Source: Calothrix sp. PCC 7716 (GTDB lineage: Bacteria > Cyanobacteriota > Cyanobacteriia > Cyanobacteriales > Nostocaceae). Taken from it: DNA of 64,000 nucleotides. Position numbers and translations under genes: made by a program. The stretch is taken from NCBI RefSeq assembly GCF_019977735.1, contig NZ_AP025018.1:9118580-9182579 (forward strand), read 5' to 3'. The notes below the pieces were generated by a model, which did not search any database, had not been told where the DNA came from, and saw only the letters and a list, made by a program, of their open reading frames with translations. Shown in pieces: positions 18,339-29,976 of the stretch; position 1 is the stretch's first letter; each line of letters opens with the position of its first letter.

Positions 18339-21300
18339 TTAAGTGAATTTCAATTTAAAGGTAACTTCCCGGTCGGGCAATTTTATGAAAGAAACGTTCC
18401 TTTCTTTGTCCCCAGAACTACAGGACAATATTATTTAATTGCTCAAACCGATGCGACAAATACAGTTAACGAAGGGGGAAGTATTGGTGATAGTAATAAT
18501 ACAACCATTCTGCCAATTTCCGTTGCTGCTGCTTACCGCGCAATAGTCTCCACAAATACAGAAATTGGTATAGCAGGACAATCTGTAACTCTTCGAGGAC
18601 AAGCATTAAGTAATGGCGATAATTCACCCGTTCCTTTTGAATTTGTCACCATTGCTGTAAAAAATAATGGTTTCGTGCGAGAATTATCAGCATTCACAGA
18701 TGCTAATGGCAATTTTACTAGCACATTTAAACCTTTAGCGGGAGAAGCTGGGCAATACCAAGTTAATGCTTATTTCCCTAATAACCCCAGTGAAGATACA
18801 GCAGCAGAAGACAGCTTTAAACTGTTAGGAATGCGTTTTGGTAATAATAACGCTGCTCATAAAGTAATTGCAAATAACGCATTTACCGCACAGGTGAATT
18901 TAGAAAACCTGACAGATGTTGACTTGAATGGACTTACCTATACTGTAGAAGGGGCGCCGAGTGATTGGAATATTCAAGTTAATACACCTTCAACATTAGC
19001 AGGTTCAGGTAGTAATACTATTAGCTATACAATAACGGCGCCTAATAATTCTGAAATTACCCAAGACACTTTCAATATTAAGCTCACGAGTGCAGAAGGA
19101 GTAACAGCAAGCTTACCAGTTAGCGTTAATTTAGAAAGAATTGTCCCACGCTTAGTAGCTTCTACAAACCTTGTCAGCAGTGGAATGTTACGCGGAAATC
19201 AAACTTTGGTCGAGTTTGAGGTAAAAAATGAAGGTGGTGCAGTTGCAGAAAATATCGATGTATTGTTGCCTAATGCACCTTGGTTGAAGCTAGCATCACC
19301 TGCTAAAATTAATGCTTTGGCGCCGGGTGAGTCAACAAAAGTAACATTATTACTAGCTCCAGAAGCGAATTTAGCATTAACAGAATATACAGGTAATATT
19401 GTCTTAGATGCTGCTGGAAATGATGGCGATTTATCGCTTCCCTTTAACTTCCGTGCAGTGAGTAATGCAGTTGGTGAAATCAAGATTAACACAGTTGATG
19501 AATTGTTCTATTTTGCCGAAGGTTCGCCCAAATTAGCAAATGCAACAGTTACCCTGCGAGATTACTTTACAAATGCAGTAATTGCAAATACGGTAACAGA
19601 TGAGACAGGAATGATTAACCTGTCGAATATAAATGAAGGCTTTTACAAGCTAGAAATTACATCAGATAATCACGATACTTTCCGTCAGACTATCCAGCTT
19701 GATGCAGGTGAGATAGAAAATATTAATGCTTTTCTATCGCGTCAGACGGTTAAATATATCTGGAATGTTACACCAACAGAGATTGAAGATAAATACAACA
19801 TAAGTGTTGAAAGTGTTTTTGAAACAGATGTTCCAATTCCAACAGTTGTTATTGACCCACCATTAATTGATTTAGTTGATTTGCAAGTTGTGGGTCAAGT
19901 CATGCAAGTTGATATGACTTTAACTAATCAAGGATTAATTGCAGCTAATGATGTCAGGCTAAATTTTGGCGAACATCCTTTTTACAAAATTGAGGCACTG
20001 ATTGAAGATATTGGAACATTAGGAGCAAAGAGTTCATTAACTATCCCAGTTAGAATCACTCGAATTGCAGATTTTAAAACTTTGCCTAATAGTACAGGAG
20101 AATTGTCAACTCTTGCTACACCATCTGTTCCTTGTTCTATTTCTGGACTTCTTGATTGGTTTTACCCTTGTGGTGGTAACGATGTCCATAAATCCACAAA
20201 TATTGGCTTTAATAATGTAGAGGGAAATTGTGGTAGCTTATTCGGAGGTTTATTCGGTTTTGGTGGTGGTGTTGGTGTTGGTTCATTAACACCAATTATT
20301 TACTCTACTAATCCTTGTAAAAAAGATGACGACTGTCCCGATCTTGGATTTAGCATAGATGCTTCTGAATATTTTGAACCCTACATAGATAAAGCTGCGG
20401 ACATAGTTAACGGATTCTTAAAGGGTAGAGCAGAAGTTGAGCTTGATGTTACTGCTGAAGCTGGAGCAAAACTTTGTTGTGATACGCCTTTAGGAATTGG
20501 TGTAGAATTTTCCGCAGAAGCTAAGATATCAGCAGAAGTTGAATTTGGTCCAAACTTTTCAGTGGACTTTGATCAACTAGATATTGAGTTTGACGCTCCT
20601 TTAAATGGACTTGGTGGACTGATTAAAGAAATTGATGTTGATGGAGAGGTTTCACTTGGTATTACTGGAACACCTTCGATCTCAATTAGTGCTTCAGCTA
20701 AATCGGGCTGTAATTTCGGTGAACCAGAAATAGAAATTAAAGGCGAAATTGGAATTGAATTTCAAGCTGGTGCGAAAGGAGAAGTTGATGTTAGAGCGAT
20801 TGTATTTGAAACTGATCAGGAAATAGAAACAGTTGTTAATACAAAAGCAGAAGCACAGGCAGGATTATTTGGTGGGATTTCTTATGTGTTCGGATATTCG
20901 ACAGGTGAAGGGTTTTATTCTTGCTTTAAAGCAGATGCTTATGTCAGCGGGTTTGTCAATTTATTTGGCAAGACATTTAGTGCTTTTGACAATCAAAATA
21001 CACCAGAAACAGAAATTGGCTATGACTTTTTAGATGGTAAATTAATTACACAAAAAGATTTAGAGGATTCGGAAGAATGTTCGGAAAGTCCCAGCCCATC
21101 GGGCTTGTTAACATCAGCGATAGGACAGCCATTGTCTATATTAAATGCAGAACAATTGCTTCAATCTCTTGAAGATGTCCTGTATCAAAAAGCTCAAGAT
21201 TTTATTAAGCAATATCAAAAACAATCTAGTGTTTGCGCGACTGTTAAAATCAGCATTGACCAAGAAGCAGTAATGACTCGTTCTGCGTTCCTTGGCGAAT

Positions 21301-23472
21301 TGGAAATTGACAACGGCAACATTACTAACCTCGAAAACCTTTCTGTCACCCTGCAAGTTAAAGACGCACAAGGCAACGTCGTTAACAACCTGTTCGGCAT
21401 TACCAACCCCATCCTCAAAAACATTACTGCTGTTGATGGTACAGGTATTCTGAGGGGAGACGACCCAAACACCCCTCAAGATGAAGGTATTGGCGGCGCC
21501 GAATGGACATTTATCCCTACTAACCTTGCTGCACTTGAAGTTCCTACTCAATATAGCATTGGTGGTACCCTCTCCTATACAGAAAACGGTCAACTTATCA
21601 CCGTACCTTTACTCTCTACTCCTATCACCGTTTATCCACAAGCAGAATTATATCTCGACTACTTCCAGCAACGAGATGTTTATGGAGATGACCCCTTTAC
21701 TGACACCGTTGAACCATCAGTTCCATACTCCCTTGGTGTTTTAGTCCGTAACGAAGGTAAAGGTGATGCAAAAAATCTCAAAATTACTTCTGCTCAACCC
21801 AAAATTATCGAGAATGAAAAAGGGTTATTGATTGATTTCCAAATTATTGGCAGTCAAGTCAACAATGAAGCTGTTACCCCATCGCTTTCTGTGAACTTTG
21901 GAGATATCAAAGCTGGAGAAACCGCTGTTGCTGACTGGTTGCTTAAGTCAAGTTTACAAGGCAAATTTATTGACTACGACGCTACCTTTGAACATGTTAA
22001 CGGTCTTGGCAACCCTGAGCTTTCTCTAATTAAAGAAGTTAAAATCCACGAACTTATCCGTAAAGTTAAGGTTGACCATGCAAACCCCGATGACCTTTCA
22101 GATTTTCTAGTTAATGACCAATTCGACGCAAACTTTACCCCTGATACTCTTTACTTTAGCAGTGGTGGAACGGCGCCTGTTAAAGCTGTCACCAACGCTA
22201 CCATAGACGGCGCCGCAACTTTTGAAGATTTAACGGTTCAAGTTAGTGCCAATGTAGAGGCAGGATGGAGTTACCTACGTTTATTAGACCCTGGTAACGG
22301 GCAATTTCAAGTTAAGCGCGTTGTTCGTGCTGATGGTACAGAAGTTGTTTTAGATAATGTGTGGACTACTGACCGCACTTTCCCTGAGACTGGGCGCCCA
22401 ACTTACGAAAATATCTTACATTTAATTGATAACAATATCACCGCAGGCGCCCAAACCTACACTATTACATACACTACAGGCGACCAAACACCGCCAAAAG
22501 TCCGGGAAATTGTTGACGTTGATCCAAATCCTCGCAACACTCCTATTAATGCAATTGATGTTGTCTTTACAGAACCTATCAAAGCAAGCACTTTTGATAA
22601 CAGTGATATTGGCTTAACTCTAGATGGTGTTGCGGTAAATACTAATAATCTGAGTATTTCGCAGGTAAATAGTAACACTTACCGCATTGGCAACTTGCTA
22701 GGTGTTACAGGCAATGTGGGACAATATCAACTTAGTGTTAATGCGGCTGGAGTACAAGATTTTGAAGGACTTTCTGGAACAGGAGTTGTTAACGAATCTT
22801 GGTTATTTACTGGCGACCGTCCTGCTGTTGCTGGTATCGTTGGTTTCACTTCTACCCGTTTAAACACCTCCATTAATAACCCCATTACCGTTACCTTTAC
22901 CGAAGCAATTAACCCCAGCAGCTTCGATTTTAACGATTTGTTCCTTAACCGCGATGGTGGTGGCGATTTAATTAAGAACACTGTTACTATCACTCCAATT
23001 AATTCAACGACATATCAAATTAGTAACCTGGGTGATTTAACTAATGTTGATGGTGAATACACATTTTTAGTTAATGCTAGGGGTGTGATTGATACAGATG
23101 GTAATACAGGAGTTGGCGCCAAAGGGTTTACTTGGACGTTAAATACAAATGCTCCCAAGTTACAATCAATTACCGATGTTACAAGTCCTAGAAATACGAA
23201 AGTTTCTAGTCTGGATATTGCTTTCTCTAAACTCATTGATTCCACAACGTTTGACCTGAGTGACATCATTCTTACCCGTGATGGCACGACAAATTTAATT
23301 ACAAGTAGTGCCAACCTAACTCAGTTAAATGACACAACTTATCGCCTCAATGGTTTAACTGGCTTACAATCTACTGATGGAACTTACAGTTTGGCTGTAG
23401 TTGGTAGTGGAATTAAAGATGCTAACGGAAATGTTGTTACTAACTCCCTGACTGAGAATTGGACTTTAGATA
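18339..23472 (+). pseudogene. giant exoprotein, middle piece (CARDB and Ig-like domains)
   Basis: About 1,711 codons stay open from the IS4 edge to the IS630 insertion. The piece starts in mid-domain with EFQFKGNFPVGQFYERNVPF and a CARDB-like ending (YYLIAQTDATNTVNEGG). CARDB and Ig-like modules follow. Next is a Cys-containing segment (PCSISGLLDWFYPCGG, NPCKKDDDCPDLG, AGAKLCCDTPLG) with a long beta-rich stretch. At least three repeats of a roughly 110-residue Ig-like module of the type VFTEPIKASTFDNSDIGLTL complete the piece. The last module ends in WTLD exactly at the IS630 element. Without a start codon of its own it is probably untranslated unless a later internal ATG, such as 18675, is used. 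Confidence 0.82.
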
Positions 23473-23548
23473 TAGCAATCCTAAATCATTTGTGAAAAAA
23501 CAAAACGTTTTGGATATTTAATCTTATTTACTAATAAAACTTAAGCTC

Positions 23549-23569
23549 GTCACCCCCTTCGGGGGTGAC
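23549..23569. terminator. GC-rich hairpin in left end of IS630-type element
   Basis: GTCACCCCC and GGGGGTGAC form a perfect 9-bp stem with a TTC loop. A similar stem is in the right end (25080-25100). They may block transcription entering or leaving the element. Confidence 0.6.
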
Positions 23570-23902
23570 GGCGCCACAAAAATTAAAAAAAAAGTATGTA
23601 AGAAACTTTAAATGTAGACTTACTTTAAAAAATATCACTCTGTTTACGCATAACGGCACCTGCTGCCGGTAAAAATTACACGCAGTAGCTTTAGACAAGA
23701 GAATTTGAAGTTTTGGTAAACAGTTTTAAAATAAACTATAAATATAGTCTAGATTCATTATACAGCAATAGTTACGGGCTTCTAAAGTTAATGAAACTCT
23801 CAAATTTCAGTTTAATTGGAGCAACAATTACCACCATAAGCCACACACTCTTTATGCGCGCGGACAAAACTTTTATTAATGAATGCGTGTATATCAGGAG
23901 CG

Positions 23903-24948
23903 TCAAACCGTGTTCAAACCTGAATAGTTATCAAAAATCGGGTCATACATAAACATTTTTGGGAAATCAAATATCTGATGGTGAGTGACGAATTCAAACA
24001 AACTTTTAACATGAGGAAAAGATTTACATAAATGATAAAATTTTCTCACAAAATTTTTAGCGTGGAGCCAAATGTCTTCTACAGGGTTTTGCGTTGGGTC
24101 ATTTGGAGCAAACCGAATACAAGTAACTTTCCATTCATCTTCATTTAAGTCTTTATTAATCTTATCTAAATAATCTTTAAATTCTAATGAACGGTGATAA
24201 CTAGCCCCGTCCCAAATTAAAGCAATACGACTTTTAGGATACTGAGAAATTAAATATTCTACAAAAGCAATAGCATTTTTTGAATTACCCTTTTCACTAG
24301 GTTTAATTATAAACTCTTGTGTATAATAGTTCAAGGCGCCGAAGTAAGTTTGTTTCTCCTTTTCGTTTAATATTGGAATTTGAATTCTTTCTTTTTTATT
24401 TCCCCAAATGTAACCACAAATATCTCCCCATAACAGATGACATTCATCTTCAAAAAATACTACTAGCTCTCCTGATACTATCTGGCTTTGGTGTTTTTGA
24501 AGCCAAGCTGTTATTTCTAGTTTTTTTTTGCTACTAATTCTTCATCTTTACGAGGATTCTTTTTCTGTGTTTTCTTCCAACTAATATTGGCCTGTTTAAA
24601 TAAGTCGTAATAACTTTGATTTGACTCAAAGACTACACTAAAATTATCATCCAAATACTCTTTTAATTCTTCTAAATGCCAATAATTTTTTTGTTTAAGC
24701 CAATTTATTACTATTTGCCTTTGTATTGAATCAAGATAACTTTTAGACCCTTTATATTTTAGTTTTAGTCCTGCAACTCCTTGTTCCGCAAATATATATT
24801 TCCATTTGTTTATAAAACCCACAGACACTCCTAAAATATTTCTAATCATTGAATAGTTATAGTTTTGTATTACCATCTGTACAGCTAACGCTCGTTTTAA
24901 TTCTCTAGGGTCTGGGTTCGATTGAATAAACTGTATTAACTCATCCAT
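23903..24948 (-). CDS. IS630-family transposase made through a -1 frameshift
   Basis: The first frame (start 24948, MDELIQFIQSNPDPREL) encodes helix-turn-helix DNA-binding domains (NILGVSVGFINKWKYIF) and ends EELVAKKN-stop near 24517. Nine consecutive A residues on the coding strand let ribosomes slip -1 into a frame KKKLEITAWLQKHQ. That frame carries the catalytic triad: FEDECHLLWGD, ALIWDGASYH and NPVEDIW. It ends at 23903. Programmed frameshifting on A-runs is known in IS630 elements, so the gene is probably functional rather than broken. Confidence 0.83.
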
Positions 24949-25079
24949 ATGTACTATCTAACACCCTGTTAGCACTGCTAAACTTCAGTATACCAACAAC
25001 TGTAATTTTTCACTTCGGATGCGCGGATTGCTATATTTAAAGTTTCTTAGATACTTATTTGTTTAACTTTTATGGCGCC

Positions 25080-25100
25080 GTGACCCCCCTTGGGGGTCAC
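25080..25100. terminator. GC-rich hairpin in right end of IS630-type element
   Basis: GTGACCCCC and GGGGGTCAC form a perfect 9-bp stem with a CTT loop. It is the counterpart of the hairpin at 23549-23569, with two compensated differences in the stem. Confidence 0.6.
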
Positions 25101-25177
25101 GAGCTTAAGTTTTGTTAGTAAGTAAGATTAACCATCCAAAACATTTCGCTTTTTTCACGACTCATTTAGGATTGCTA

Positions 25178-28100
25178 TACAATTGCTCCGAACGCAGCGA
25201 CAAATGTTCAAATTACAAATGGGGTTGTAAATGAATCTGGTCAAATTCGCGTTAATAGCACCTCAATTGATATTAGAGGTTCTCTCAGCGAAACTGGATT
25301 AAAAGTATATATCCGTGATAAAAACCTCAATCAATCTCTAGCACAAGCATCTGTGAGCGGAACCAGCTTTAATGCTAGTGTACAGTTATCCGGTGCAGGC
25401 GCCAGGGAATTAGAAATTCAAGTTGTAGATGCTGCTGGAAACACAACTACCACACCTCTCAACCTGTTTGCTGATATTACTAAACCCGCTATTACTCAAT
25501 TTCTCAACCTACCGGAAACCCCAACGCTTAACCCTGTTAATTATGTTGATGTAAAATTCTCCGAACAAATCAATCTTAGTACCTTCGACAGAAGTGATAT
25601 TACCCTGACTCGTAACGGTGAAACGGTTACTTTACCCAATACCGTTACCATAGAATACCTGTCCGATACCACCTACCGCATCAACGGGTTAGACAACCTT
25701 ACTAACACTCCTGGTAACTATCAACTACGGGTTGACGCAACCACCATCCAAGACAACGCAGGAAATAACGGTGATATTGCCAGAACAGCTTCCTTCACAA
25801 TTTCTGCACCCGTAACCCCTGGTGTCACCTTCACCCAAACTAACGGTAGTACAACGGTCACAGAAGCTGGTAACTCTGATACCTATACTCTCTTTCTCAG
25901 AACCCAACCTACATCTGATGTTACTATTACCCTGGCGCCAGGAAATCAAATAACCAGTGATAAGACAACCCTTACCTTCACAGCTACTAACTGGAACGTT
26001 CCCCAAACTATCACCATTACCGCAGTTAATGATACTACTCCAGAAGGCGACCACATTAGTACAATTACTCACAGCATCAGCAGCAACGACGGTAACTACA
26101 ACAGCTTAACCCTGCCTAATATCAACATTGCCATTCAAGATAACGATGTAGAAATTCGTGGAGTTGTTTGGAACGATGTTAATGGTAATAGTATAAAAGA
26201 TAGCGGTGAATCTCTGCTTACAGGTTGGACAGTTTACCTTGACACCAACAATAACAGCCAACTAGATGCAGGTGAAACCTCAACCCTCACTGACTCCCAA
26301 GGTAATTACACCTTTAATGACCTTCGCCCTGGTACTTATAACGTTGCTCAAGTAGTTCAAGATGGTTGGAAACAAACCTACCCCGTCATCAACGTTACCA
26401 CCACCGCATCCACTGCGGAAATCTTTACCCCCAGCGCGCCTTTGAGTACCACCAGCAACACCCAAGCGACTACAGCTACTAACTTAATTAACCTCGATGG
26501 CTTCGTAGCAGATACCCGGTTTACCAATATTAAAGGGCAAGGTTATGCAACCGTTATTATTGATACTGGTGCTGACCTAGACCATCCCTTATTCGGCGCC
26601 GATAATAACGGTGATGGTATTGCTGACCGCATTATTTACCAATACGACTTTGCTGACAAAGATAATAACGCTAGTGATAAAAGTGGTCACGGTTCCCACA
26701 TCGCCAGTATCGCCGCTTCTATTGCTCCTGGCGCCAACATTATTATCTTAAAAGTCTTTAAAGACAGTGGTTCCGGTTCCTTCTCTGACTTAGAAGCTGC
26801 ACTACAATGGGTAAACCAAAATGCAGATAAATATAACATTGCATCCGTTAACCTTTCTGTAGGTGATGGTCAAAACTGGAGTACGGGCAACTCTCGCTAC
26901 GGTATCGGTGATGAACTAGCAGCAATCGCATCTAAAAATATCATCGTTGCCGCTGCAGCAGGTAACAGTTTCTATCAATTTAATAGCAACCCAGGACTCG
27001 CATATCCAGCCGCAGACCCGAATACAATTGCAGTAGGCGCCGTTTGGGCAGACAACTTTAGTGCAAATAAAACCTTTGGTGGTGGTGCCACTGACAACAC
27101 AACAGATAGTGACCGCATCGCCAGCTTCTCCCAGCGTCACGCTACCCTGTTAGATGTCTTAGCTCCAGGTATCTTTATTACAGGCGCCAACGCAACAGGT
27201 GGTACTCAAACGATGGGTGGTACTAGCCAAGCAGTTCCCTTTATATCCGGAATCGCCGTACTCGCACAACAAATTGCTACCGAAAAACTTGGGCGCCAAC
27301 TGACTCTAACTGAATTCCGCACTTTGTTAGACAATACCAGTGTCCTAATTAATGACGGTGACAACGAAAACGACAACGTTAATAACACCGGATTAAATTT
27401 CCCACGGGTAAATATGCTAGCGTTGGCAGAGGGAATTCTCAAACTCAACAGTCAAACTACCACTTCTGGTAATTCCAACCCCAACGCTAACTCCAGCGAT
27501 GACCCGCTTTACTTACCAAGTGGCTCAACCAAATTGAATCATACAGTTACCCTCACTGCTGGACAAATTGCTAATGATATCAACTTCGGCAACCAACTCA
27601 TAAATAAGGCGCCAACCTTAACTAATATTAGTAAGAGTGGAAACGAAAACACTGTTATCAACTTCAGCCAAACTGACTTTACAACCGCGTTTAACGATGC
27701 TGATGGTAATAGCTTAAACAAAATTCAAATTCTCTCTTTACCCAACAACGGGGTTCTGCAACTAAATGGAACTAATGTTGTCCTTAACCAAGAAGTCACC
27801 CTTGCGAACTTAAATAATCTGACTTTCACTCCTAATCCAAACTTTGATGGTATCGTTAGCTTTAATTGGAATGGCTTTGACGGTGAAGTTTACGCTCTCA
27901 ATCCAGCTAGTATTAACTTAACTGTCCTCAATGTCATTAATGGAACTAGCAACAGTGAAACCATCAATGGTACTAATCGCAACGATGTTATTGATGGTGG
28001 TGCAGGCAACGACCGTTTAGTTGGTGGTTTAGGAGATGATATCTACATTGTTGATAGTAGTCGCGATGTTGTTGTAGAGGCGCCTTCTGAAGGAAAAGAC

Positions 28101-28694
28101 ACCGTGAAGTCGGCTGCTAACTATACCTTAACTAACAACATTGAAGATTTAGTATTAACTGGCGCCAGTAATATTTCTGGCACAGGTAATGATTTAGATA
28201 ATACCATCACAGGAAATAGTGGTAACAACACCCTTAAAGGTTTAGGAGGAAATGATATTCTGCTTGGTGGTGCAGGAAGTGACATCTTAGTTGGTGGTGC
28301 AGGTAATGATATTCTTACTGGTGGCGCCGATGCAGATCAATTCTTGTTTGGAAGTGGCGCCGCATTTAACACCAACGCTTTTGGAGTCGATACAATTACT
28401 GACTTTAATAAAGCAGCAGATAAAATCGTCCTCAGTAAAGCTTCGTTCACAGCTTTAAGCAGTGCAGTTAATACCAGCCTAGCTGTGAATGAATTTGCAA
28501 CTATCCAAACCAATCTTGCTAACGAAGTCTCTATAGCAGGAGGCAGTGGCGCCAAAATAGTTTATAACTCAACAACAGGAAACTTACTATACAACCAAGA
28601 TGGTACAGCGGCTGGTCTAGGTAGTGGTGGATTATTTGCTACATTCACAACACTAACTAATGTGGAATCTAACAATTTCTTTGTCCAAGCTTAG
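25178..28694 (+). pseudogene. giant exoprotein, C-terminal piece with subtilisin-type protease and RTX repeats
   Basis: About 1,171 codons follow the insertion (TIAPNAATNVQITNG onward). The order is an Ig-like module, a segment with VTEAGNSDTYTLFLRT, and an SdrD-B-like module (GVVWNDVNGNSIKDSGES). Next is a subtilase domain with the catalytic Asp in DTGADLDHP (about 26560), His in GHGSHIAS (about 26690), oxyanion Asn in AAAGNSF and Ser in GGTSQAVP (about 27220). After it comes a cadherin/Ig-like part and RTX repeats (GGAGNDRLVGGLGDD, GGAGSDILVGGAGND) ending in the uncleaved secretion-signal-type tail. All three catalytic residues are present, so the domain was intact when interrupted. Precise loss of the IS630 element would reconnect it to the middle piece. 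Confidence 0.85.
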
Positions 28695-28879
28695 GCAAAA
28701 GTTTATACAACTCGATTGAGAGTGGATTATAAATGTATCAGGTAAAGGAAAATATGTGTAATTTAATTTAGACAGAAACCTTTACCTACATTTTTAAAAA
28801 TTTTTGATGAGTGCTGAAAGTTTAATTAATTGACTTACAGCCAAAAAGAAATTTACCACTACAAAGGAATATAAATTTA

Positions 28880-29596
28880 ATGCTGAAATTATCAACATTG
28901 GCTTTAGCTATTGCTGGCAGTTTGGTAATCGCGACAACAGAAACAGTTCATGCTTTGAATTTAACAAATAGCAGCTTTGAAACCGGGGATTTCAGCGGTT
29001 GGACAAATATTGGTCAAGCAACAGTAGAAGATTCAGGATTTGGTGTAGCTCCGACAAATGGAAATTATCAAGCAGTATTAGAAACACTTAGTTTAGATAC
29101 TGGCGCCAGTGCAAATCAACTAGAAAGCTTTTTGGAATTATATAAAGGAAGTTTAACTAGTTTAGGTGCAGTTGAAGGTTCTGCCATCAAACAAACTATT
29201 ACTGTTAATGCTGGAGATAGTTTCAGCTTTGATTGGAATTTTCTCAGTGATGACTTTCAAAATAGCGATTATAATGATTTTGCCTTTTTTAGTCTGACTA
29301 ATGTAACAGAGCTTGCAAATACCTTCTCGCCAACAGTTTTCTCTTTTTCACGCTTGTCTAATCAAACTGAATACCAAAAATACACTTATAACTTCCAAGT
29401 AGCTGGAACTTATACTTTAGGATTTGGCGTAGCTGATGTTGGTGATGATACAGTTAACTCCGCCTTGTTAGTTGACAATCTTAAACTATACCATATTCCT
29501 CAAACTATCCCCGAACCTGCTAGCATTTCTGGTATATGTATTGCTATAGGATTAGGTTTTGGTCTAAAAAACAAGAATGGGAAAAGTAACAGTTAA
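28880..29596 (+). CDS. PEP-CTERM sorted exported protein
   Basis: The 238-residue protein has an N-terminal signal peptide (MLKLSTLALAIAGSLVIATT, cleavage near VHA). A beta-rich body opens with NLTNSSFETGDFSGW. The C-terminal sorting signal is IPEPASISG, then a hydrophobic helix, then the basic tail LKNKNGK. The start has AAAGGA upstream. PEP-CTERM proteins are processed by exosortase and anchored or released at the cell surface, often alongside exopolysaccharide. The core resembles choice-of-anchor/carbohydrate-binding jelly-roll domains, but no activity can be assigned. It lies just downstream of the giant exoprotein gene. Confidence 0.82.
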   Translation: MLKLSTLALAIAGSLVIATTETVHALNLTNSSFETGDFSGWTNIGQATVEDSGFGVAPTNGNYQAVLETLSLDTGASANQLESFLELYKGSLTSLGAVEGSAIKQTITVNAGDSFSFDWNFLSDDFQNSDYNDFAFFSLTNVTELANTFSPTVFSFSRLSNQTEYQKYTYNFQVAGTYTLGFGVADVGDDTVNSALLVDNLKLYHIPQTIPEPASISGICIAIGLGFGLKNKNGKSNS

Positions 29597-29976
29597 CTAA
29601 CTGTAACTAAGGCGCCTGTATTTGTTTATGCTTCATCCAATAAAGGTGCCATTAATATCATTGTTGTTTTGATTGTTTGAGGAGCGTCATTGTAGTTAAA
29701 TTCCGACTTAGTAGTGTCCCCCACCACGTGTTTCGCCCTGAAGTTTGCAAGGGCGGGGGGAACCCCGCACGCAAGTTCTCTTCGCCAAAGTGGCGAACCC
29801 GAAGAGATAGTTGATTCGTTTAAAGGAGACGCCGAAAGTTTGAAAATCTTGTTTGTAACAAATAAATCATCCGTTACATCCGTTACATCCGTTATATCTG
29901 TTGCAAACCAAGCACTAACGAACAATATCGGATACAACCTTAAATCCTGACTCTCTCAACACTTGGTTAAAAAAAA
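29597..29976. other. intergenic stretch with short repeats
   Basis: No convincing gene. A GC-rich segment with TTCGCCAAAGTGGCGAA (inverted) lies near 29780-29800. Three tandem ATCCGTTAC units, the last degenerate, lie at 29869-29896 and are shared with the region around 35603-35699. Open frames across the repeats on both strands look like chance. Confidence 0.5.

Larger units (their letters stand above)
23473..25177. mobile_element. IS630-type element with long imperfect inverted repeats and TA duplication
   Basis: The element starts TAGCAATCCTAAAT at 23473 and ends ATTTAGGATTGCTA at 25177, flanked on both sides by TA (23471-23472, 25178-25179), the duplication expected of IS630/Tc1 elements. 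The terminal repeats extend about 140 bp each with scattered mismatches. Each contains its own GC-rich hairpin, at 23549-23569 and 25080-25100. An extra GGATTGCTA lies at 25025-25033 at the inner edge of the right repeat. At 1.7 kb it is longer than a typical 1.1-1.2 kb IS630 member, the excess being in the ends. Non-coding parts: 23614-23902 and 24949-25035. Confidence 0.87.

Noticed and set aside
23713-23952. Plus-strand 79-codon frame within the IS630-type element
   Set aside because: It overlaps the transposase's 3' end in antisense and has no recognisable features.
29626-29950. Open frames on both strands between the PEP-CTERM gene and the third insertion sequence
   Set aside because: They span the ATCCGTTAC repeats (VTDVTDVTD or SVTSVTSV translations) and lack ribosome-binding sites.
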